The position numbers and the translations under genes were made by a program. Under the pieces are notes generated by a model that was given only the letters and a program-made list of their open reading frames with translations, searched no databases and was not told the DNA's origin. Of a stretch of 64,000 bases of DNA, positions 57,925 to 64,000 are shown one piece after another. Positions within the stretch are counted from its first letter, which is position 1; each line of letters starts with the position of its first letter. The stretch is from assembly GCA_030340625.1 (NCBI GenBank), contig JAOPHQ010002847.1, positions 255,001-319,000 of the forward strand. The letters run 5' to 3'. The stretch comes from Merluccius polli (taxonomy: Eukaryota > Chordata > Actinopteri > Gadiformes > Merlucciidae).

Positions 57925-60394
57925 CAGAGGAAAGATGAAGTATCTTATCTATATCCTTTGGTTATAGCCCATGATTAAATTGCAATAATAGCAGAAATCC
58001 GTAATATACTACCAAGTATGTTACTAATTAGGGGTTATCAAGGTGTGCATTAGGCAATCTCCCATAATTTCTGTCTATCAATTTCCTTCTATTCCGTTGA
58101 GCTGATTTAATGGGTGCAGTCTATTGACCCTTCTGGCTACGTAGCCAAGCAGGTGACCAATTACTTAATAAACTACAATTCTGTAAGTTGATTAGCTAAA
58201 TTTGAGCTGTATATTATTATACTTTTTTGACATTTTCTTGACAAAATATTTGGTAAGTGTGTAATGAATACATCCCTCTGCGATATGTTAGGGTTAATTT
58301 ATGTTTTGAGATCCTGTTGTCCAACACTTTCAAAATTCTGATTCATGATTAAAAAATACACAAATCAAAAATACATGCTTGTGTCATCAGACCCAAGAGT
58401 TGTTTCCTCTCTCTGATTAAATAAACACTCCACTCTGAAAGGAGGGCAGGGTCAACCATGCTACGCCGGCTCCCCAGACAGCCTTTTCATACACGCAAGC
58501 GCCAAGTCAGCCCGTTGCATATTGGATTTAACCCCGTAGTTCATGAACCCTTAGTTAAAAGGTTTTCTAAAGAACCCTTCATACAAATCATCCCCTCTCC
58601 ACCTCATGAAAAAAGACAAACCCTCTCCGTGGCTGTTTTAGTCCCCCACGTTATTTATATGTCAAGAAGGGTGTGCTAACCTCCAGCGTAGAACACAACG
58701 TCCTAACCTGAGTGTCAGAGTGTAAACTCTCACGGTCAGGCTGCCCTCCCGGTTGGGACATCGTTGTAATTTCTCTGCGTCATCCTGAACCACATCAAAC
58801 GAAAAGTAGCTAGTTAATGGGTTAAAAAACCCACAAAAAAACAAACAAAAATGATTAGTCAGCCCAGTGAACGAGCCAAAGGATTCATCTTCTGAAGAAA
58901 ACACCATAACAAACATAAAAGGCTAGTCCATCTGTTTGTCCGGTAAATATCAAAGATATTCTGAAAGACGCAGAGAGGAGCAGAAAGTGCTGAATCAAGG
59001 TATAGCAAAGCAAGCGCCTACTGTCCTCATTTGGGCTCAGGAGGAAGTGATCATACGCCGTGTTTAGTTCATCCGCCGTTGGCCCCCTTTCATCAACCGC
59101 TACACCACAAGCACAAGCCACACTGTCCACTATCCATTTAACAAGTTTGTTAAACTCATTTCCCCAGTTTTGTCAAACCTACCACAGTAACTCAGTTGTA
59201 CACTCTGCTGGGAGCCCCAACATGGGGCCCGGGAACTGGAGGCACTGAGCAGGTATAAGGCTATGCAACACGCCGATGAAATGGCTGTTTGTCCAAAAGG
59301 GTCTTGGGGGGGTCTTATTCTTGAAGCAGCATCAGGTACCACAGAGCTGTTCAATATCAACCACACACTGCAGGGCCGCGGAGCCATAGGCGTTTAACGA
59401 GGCGCACCTCATACTCATTCTCTCATGATTTACCTTGTGCTTCTTCTCCTATGCGTGTTCTGTGTGTGTGCGTGTGTCTGTGTGTGTCTCTGTGTCTTCC
59501 CAAAGAGAGGCTTTTCTGCGCTATAGCGCTTTTGAAAAGTGTTAATTGGGCAAGCAATTCATGTCATTTTTGTAAAAGCCATTTCACACTAACTATTTGA
59601 CTCATTCACTACATTCGAATATCTCTGTGGATCTTGCTGCTTGATTAAAAAAAATACTGTTTGGTTTAAAGGCCATTATCTACACCAATATCTATTTAAA
59701 CAGGGGTCTCTCATATTTTGCGGTGTATAGGGCTTGTACACCGTGACGTCCCATCGCAATGACCGCCTCCATTTTGGAAGCATAGGAGCATTGGCATGTT
59801 AGTTTTTATGTTAGTAGTAATATTTTTTGGTCATTGTTTATTAATTTATTGTGAAATTATTTTTCATTATGGGGAGACATTGCTGTGTTTGAAACTGCCA
59901 GCTGATTTAGTTGATTTAGGATTTTACAGTACTACAACTCTCTGGAGTCCTCTTAATATGGAGTATCGCCAACAATAAATCCCATGATGCATTCTGATGT
60001 ACCTTTAAAGTACACCAAATCATGGGGTTGTGCAGAAAGAAAAGCATTGCACCTATAGTCAGCCACACTGCCTCATCTGTTCAGTCATTATGTGCTGTGA
60101 ATAGAAACAATCTCCTTTTCCATTGCGTGATACAGTCCAGGGCTATAATGAAAGCTGGATTTATGACACTTTGTGCTGAGACAAAGAAGGTAATCACTCT
60201 GGGGGAGGATGCTGAGTTGTCAATGTGTGCATGCTTCAGCATGTCATCTCCTAGAAATGAAAGCCAAAGTTTCTTCTCATCAGAAAGGGAGAGAGATGGA
60301 GGGAGGAAGTGGTCGTGTAAGCTGCTTCACTTCATTGCACTGTGCACTGACAGTTTGAGTGAGAGAGACAGAGTGACAGAGAGAGGGAGACAGA
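57925..60394. other. Intergenic, possible minus-strand exon-like stretches only
   Basis: Two minus-strand stretches look mildly coding: about 59160-58990 (IVDSVACACGVAVDERG, ELNTAYDHFLLSPNED) and about 58790-58710 (DDAEKLQRCPNREGSL, between TTCAG and a GTTAGG donor). No family was recognised and reading frames do not join convincingly. The rest shows nothing. Confidence 0.35.
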
Positions 60395-60640
60395 GACAGA
60401 GGCTGTGTCTGAAATCACTCACTACTCTCTATATAGTCCACTATAAAGTTTTGTAGCGCTGACCGAATATATAGTAAGAATTATTATACCCTATATAGTG
60501 GAATCATTGTATCCTACAATGCATAGGGAAAAGTAGTGAACAACCGATGGTCACTAACCAAGCACTATATACCATTGTGCATTGCGCTGAAAGAAAAATG
60601 GCAGGATGAGAGACATCTCCCCATAGGGAGTTCTACATAG
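60395..60640. repeat. MITE-like sequence with TATATAGTCCACTATA motifs
   Basis: CTGTGTCTGAAATCACTCAC and TACTCTCTATATAGTCCACT are the recognisable end of a common fish DNA repeat; internal short inverted motifs (CTATATAGTGG / CCACTATA). Confidence 0.5.
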
Positions 60641-60644
60641 AACA

Positions 60645-61897
60645 CCTAGATTGGGAGTAGGGAGTAGTGAGCTCTATATAGTCCTCTACATAGACCTCCC
60701 TAGATAGTGAGTAGGGAGTAGTGAGCTCTAAATAGTCCTCTACATAGACCTCCCTAGATAGTGAGTAGGGAGTAGTGAGCTCTATATATTCCTCTACATA
60801 GACCTCCCTAGATAGTGAGTAGGGAGTAGTGAGCTCTAAATAGTCCTCTACACAGACCTCCCTAGATAGTGAGTAGGGAGTAGTGAGCTCTATATAATCC
60901 TCTACATAGACCTCCCTAGATAGTGAGTAGGGAGTAGTGAGCTCTATGTAGTCCTCTACATATACCTCCGTAGATAGTGAGTAGGGAGTAGTGAGCTCTA
61001 TATAGTCCTCTACATAGACCTCTCTAGATAGTGAGTAGGGAGTAGTGCGCTCTATATAGTCCTCTACATAGACCTCCCTAGATAGTGAGTAGGGAGTAGT
61101 GAGCTCTATATAGTCCTCTACATAGACCTCCCTAGATACTGAGAAGGGAGTAGTGTGCTCTATATAGTCCTCTACATAGACCTCCCTAGATAGTGAGAAG
61201 GGAGTAGTGAGCTCTATATAGTCCTCTACATAGACCTCCCTAGATAGTGAGGAGTAGTGAGCTCTATATAGTCCTCTACATAGACCTCCCTAGATACTGA
61301 GAAGGGAGTAGTGTGCTCTATATAGTCCTCTACATAGACCTCCCTAGATAGTGAGAAGGGAGTAGTGAGCTCTATATAGTCCTCTACATAGACCTCCCTA
61401 GATAGTGAGGAGTAGTGAGCTCTATATAGTCCTCTACATAGACCTCCCTAGATAGTGAGTAGGGAGTAGTGAGCTCTATATAGTCCTCTACATAGACCTC
61501 CCTAGATAGTGAGGAGTAGTGAGCTCTATATAGTCCTCTACATAGACCTCCCTAGATAGTGAGTAGGGAGTAGTGAGCTCTATATAGCCCTCTACATAGA
61601 CCTCTCTAGATAGTGAGTAGGGAGTAGTGCGCTCTATATAGTCCTCTACATAGACCTCCCTAGATAGTGAGTATGGAGTAGTGAGCTCTATATTGTCCTC
61701 TACATAGACCTCCCTAGATAGTGAGTAGGGAGTAGTGAGCTCTATATAGTCCTCTACATAGACCTCCCTAGATAGTGAGAAGGGAGTAGTGAGCTCTATA
61801 TATTCCTCTACATAGACCTCCCTAGATAGTGAGAAGGGAGTAGTGAGCTCTATATATTCCTCTACATAGACCTCCCTAGATAGTGAGAAGGGAGTAG
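60645..61897. repeat. 54-bp minisatellite, about 23 units
   Basis: Unit TAGTGAGCTCTATATAGTCC, then TCTACATAGACCTCCCTAGA, then TAGTGAGTAGGGAG. Variants include 6-base-shorter units (GTGAGGAGTAGTGAG) and GAGAAGGGAG forms. The unit resembles the preceding MITE-like end (TACTCTCTATATAGTCC on it), suggesting the array arose by amplification of that sequence. Confidence 0.92.
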
Positions 61898-62455
61898 TTA
61901 AAAGCCCAATCCCATTTCTTATTTTTACCCCTACCCCTCTTTTTCGAGTGCCGCTCGTAGTGGTTGAAATCTTCCACTATGAAATAGGACAATCCTTCAA
62001 GACCCTGATACATCATCAGTAGCTGTCGAGAGCAGACGCGATGAGTTTGTTGCCTGCCAGTCTGCACTGAGGAGTGCAGCAACTTCGCTGCTGGTCTTTA
62101 GTTACATTTTGGGCATCATATGCCATTATAGGGGGGAAATGTGACATTGAAGTATGTCAAAATGCTGGATCTTCATGCACAAATCAGCCTTAAAACAATG
62201 TTGTAACGTTATCAGCAAACTAACAATTTTTGTGTTATGCTTGTTATAAAGAAATAGTTTTAATACATTGAAATGCCATTTAACTAAAGATAATACAATG
62301 GATATCATAATTTTTAAATCTTTATTCAAGAAGAAAATGCAGCGTTCGCCAACATTGTACCGATGATTTGCAAGGCATTCTGGGCGATTTCTCATAACAC
62401 TCGTAGCCCTAGCATTTCGCCATACCCCTCAGGGGAAGACTAAGTTGTAGGGGCA
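61898..62455. repeat. Possible TTAA-flanked repeat with AAAGCCCAATCCC start
   Basis: Begins TTAAAAGCCCAATCCCATTT with TACCCCTACCCCT and closes near ACCCCTCAGGGGAAGAC and AGTTGTAGGGGCAAG. The A/C-rich start is familiar from fish repeats. Clear inverted ends were not found. Confidence 0.35.
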
Positions 62456-62526
62456 AGACAGAGAGAGAGCGACAGAGAGACAGAGACAGAGAGAGAGACA
62501 GAGACAGAGAGAGAGACAGAGACAGA
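62456..62526. repeat. (GACAGAGA)n purine repeat
   Basis: Imperfect GACAGAGAGAGA repeats of about 70 bases. Confidence 0.8.
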
Positions 62527-63550
62527 TGCCTAGAGTATAGCCCGTCATGCCGCTAATCTAGATTTGGCAATCAGCATGGCATTTACATCAAGTCGAGTGC
62601 ATGTCACCAGTAAGCTGGGCTTCCTCTAAACATACTGATAAGGATGCTCTATTAAATCATGGAGCATCACTGTTACATCATTTCGAATGAAAATTATACG
62701 CCTTATGCATTTGTTGTGCTGCTGGCATGCACTGTCCAATTAGGTATTCATGATGCATGTGTGAATGGTTTGTCATGGTCCACTTTGTATCGATTGATAC
62801 AGATTTATAAATGAGCTTCTTTTGTCTATAATGTAAATTAAGTAAGTCACTAATATGTGGATTATAAATTGAAACAGTGTGTGCTATGTGTACCACAAAA
62901 TGTCTATATACATCTTCCATTTCAAATGATTTTAAATATAAATAGGTTGGTTTCCACTGTTTATTGTCATCTCTTTGATTAGCCTTACTAGGCTCCATAT
63001 GTTGTCTTGGCTAATGATTATAGATGTAAAATGATTGTCATGAAGTATTATTTTCAGCACTTCTGCTGCAAAAGCTGGCCTACCCATTTTCTACACCTGG
63101 GATGCTTATCTTGGATGATCAATTTCGTGCTTTCCCGATAGAAGATTTGAACTTGGCAGCATGTGAGTAAACTTTTTTTTAAGGGTGGTTACACCTCAGC
63201 TGTGATGCAAGAGAAACTGTATTAGATCAGTTTAACATGGAAATGTGTTTTCTTTCTATATGCTGGTTTTATTTGTCTTAAAGAGCATCGTGCAGGTTAT
63301 ATTTTATTGTATATTTATACTTAACCTTGTCGGAAAATTACCAGTTGATAGGCTAATGCAGGATTTAATGTTTAAAAAAATATAAGGGCACAAATTCAGA
63401 GGAAAAAAGTAGCCGTTTTGAGCAAAGCTCCTAAAAACGTCATTTGACGAAACATGGGGGGGTCGTTGACCTCGGCTCGGCCTCTGCTCAATGTGTAGTG
63501 AGTAGGTTGGTCTTTTTTTATAAGTTTGGTATTGCATTTCACCATTCGTC
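62527..63550. other. Intergenic, no gene recognised
   Basis: AT-rich sequence; minus-strand ORFs here show no recognisable domain. Confidence 0.5.
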
Positions 63551-63970
63551 ATGGTCAAGTATTGTGTTTGTGCAAGTTGCACAAACTCCAGCCTGTCAGA
63601 ACGTTGAGTCCACATGTTTCCAAACAGGAAAAGGAACGGTGCTGGTTTCGTACCTGGGTGCGTTCCGTGCAAGTGAAGAGGCTTCTCTGCCGTCTGTTAC
63701 GGCAAACACGGTCGTGTGTGGCGCTCATTTTCGACAGGAGCATTATCTCCCCAGAGGTACGATGGAGTTCAGGATGGGATTTGGAAGCCAGGACCGGGTG
63801 AGACTGAAGCCAGGAACGGGTGAGGCTGAAGCCAGGAACGGGTGAGGCTGACAGCTGGGGCCATTCCTTCAGTACACACAGCGGCTTCATCAAGTCCGCC
63901 GTCAGTAGCAGCTTCTGGTTCCGTCGCTGGCGGGAGTAGTGGTCACAGACCCGTTAGAGATGCAGCTTGA
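63551..63970 (+). pseudogene. THAP-domain pseudogene, frameshifted
   Basis: An ATG gives MVKYCVCASCTNSSLSER, the first zinc-binding part of a THAP domain, then a TGA. Later parts appear in other frames: CWFRTWVRSVQVKR (the conserved W region) and NTVVCGAHFRQEHYLPRG (the C-x2-H pair), then GAIPSVHTAASSSPPSVA to a stop at 63970. At least two frame changes break it. A 22-bp triplication (63784-63849) sits inside. It could derive from a THAP-bearing transposase or a host THAP gene, and the window ends soon after. Confidence 0.72.
63784..63849. repeat. Three 22-bp tandem units in the THAP pseudogene
   Basis: GAAGCCAGGAACGGGTGAGG plus CT, three times, the first unit with two substitutions. 22 is not a multiple of three, so each added unit shifts the frame. 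Confidence 0.85.
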
Positions 63971-64000
63971 CGAAAACTGTCTTGTTTTCTAATGTTTGCG

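Noticed and set aside
60645..61897. CRISPR-like regular repeat array
   Set aside because: Units are contiguous tandem copies with no unique spacers, in a vertebrate genome: a minisatellite. The same argument applies to 54500-55075 and 30811-31142.

Overview
The window reads as nuclear DNA of a ray-finned (teleost) fish. It has one recognisable single-copy vertebrate gene (lingo1) with vertebrate splice sites and a large intron, dense dinucleotide and minisatellite repeats, and transposon families typical of fish genomes: hAT, Ty3/Gypsy, TTAA- and TA-flanked MITEs, and LINE tails. No rRNA, tRNA, CRISPR or bacterial-type operon was seen.

Layout. 0-11 kb is repeat-rich intergenic DNA. It holds a LINE 3' tail (about 2.1-2.5 kb), a three-level transposon nest (4.4-8.0 kb) with a degenerate telomere-like block, and a second nest of three elements (8.1-10.15 kb). 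11-16 kb is mostly unrecognised, with small inverted repeats including a perfect 25-bp-arm palindrome at 12.94 kb. 16.5-20.43 kb is a complete hAT transposon with perfect 8-bp target duplications and a four-exon, 804-residue transposase that appears intact. It is inserted inside the THAP-domain exon of an older, decayed THAP/DDE transposase on the minus strand.

22.3-44.9 kb is lingo1. A CT-rich, GC-rich 5' exon ends in a 12-nt coding segment (donor at 23443). A ~19.6 kb intron follows, then the single large coding exon (43006-44865) for the LRR-Ig-transmembrane protein. A short upstream ORF in exon 1 ends by overlapping the first lingo1 ATG. The intron holds a long-armed MITE (25.4-25.85 kb), hAT-like elements (29.5-30.4, 39.0-39.4 kb), a 35-bp minisatellite, and a TTAA-flanked element into which a very young Ty3/Gypsy retrotransposon (32253-37055, LTRs differing at 1 of 275 positions) has jumped.

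45-64 kb, downstream of lingo1, has no confident host gene. It contains microsatellites, palindromes, a small hAT-like element (51.4 kb), a 22-bp minisatellite (54.5-55.1 kb), an internally deleted LINE on the minus strand (56.3-57.5 kb), a 54-bp minisatellite grown next to a MITE-like sequence (60.6-61.9 kb), and a frameshifted THAP-domain pseudogene at the right edge.

The only host gene product supported is the LINGO1 membrane receptor. The remaining coding capacity belongs to selfish elements: the hAT transposase looks functional, and the Gypsy polyprotein is nearly intact with one frame change between RNase H and integrase. The most informative features are the nested insertions, which give a relative order of transposition events.
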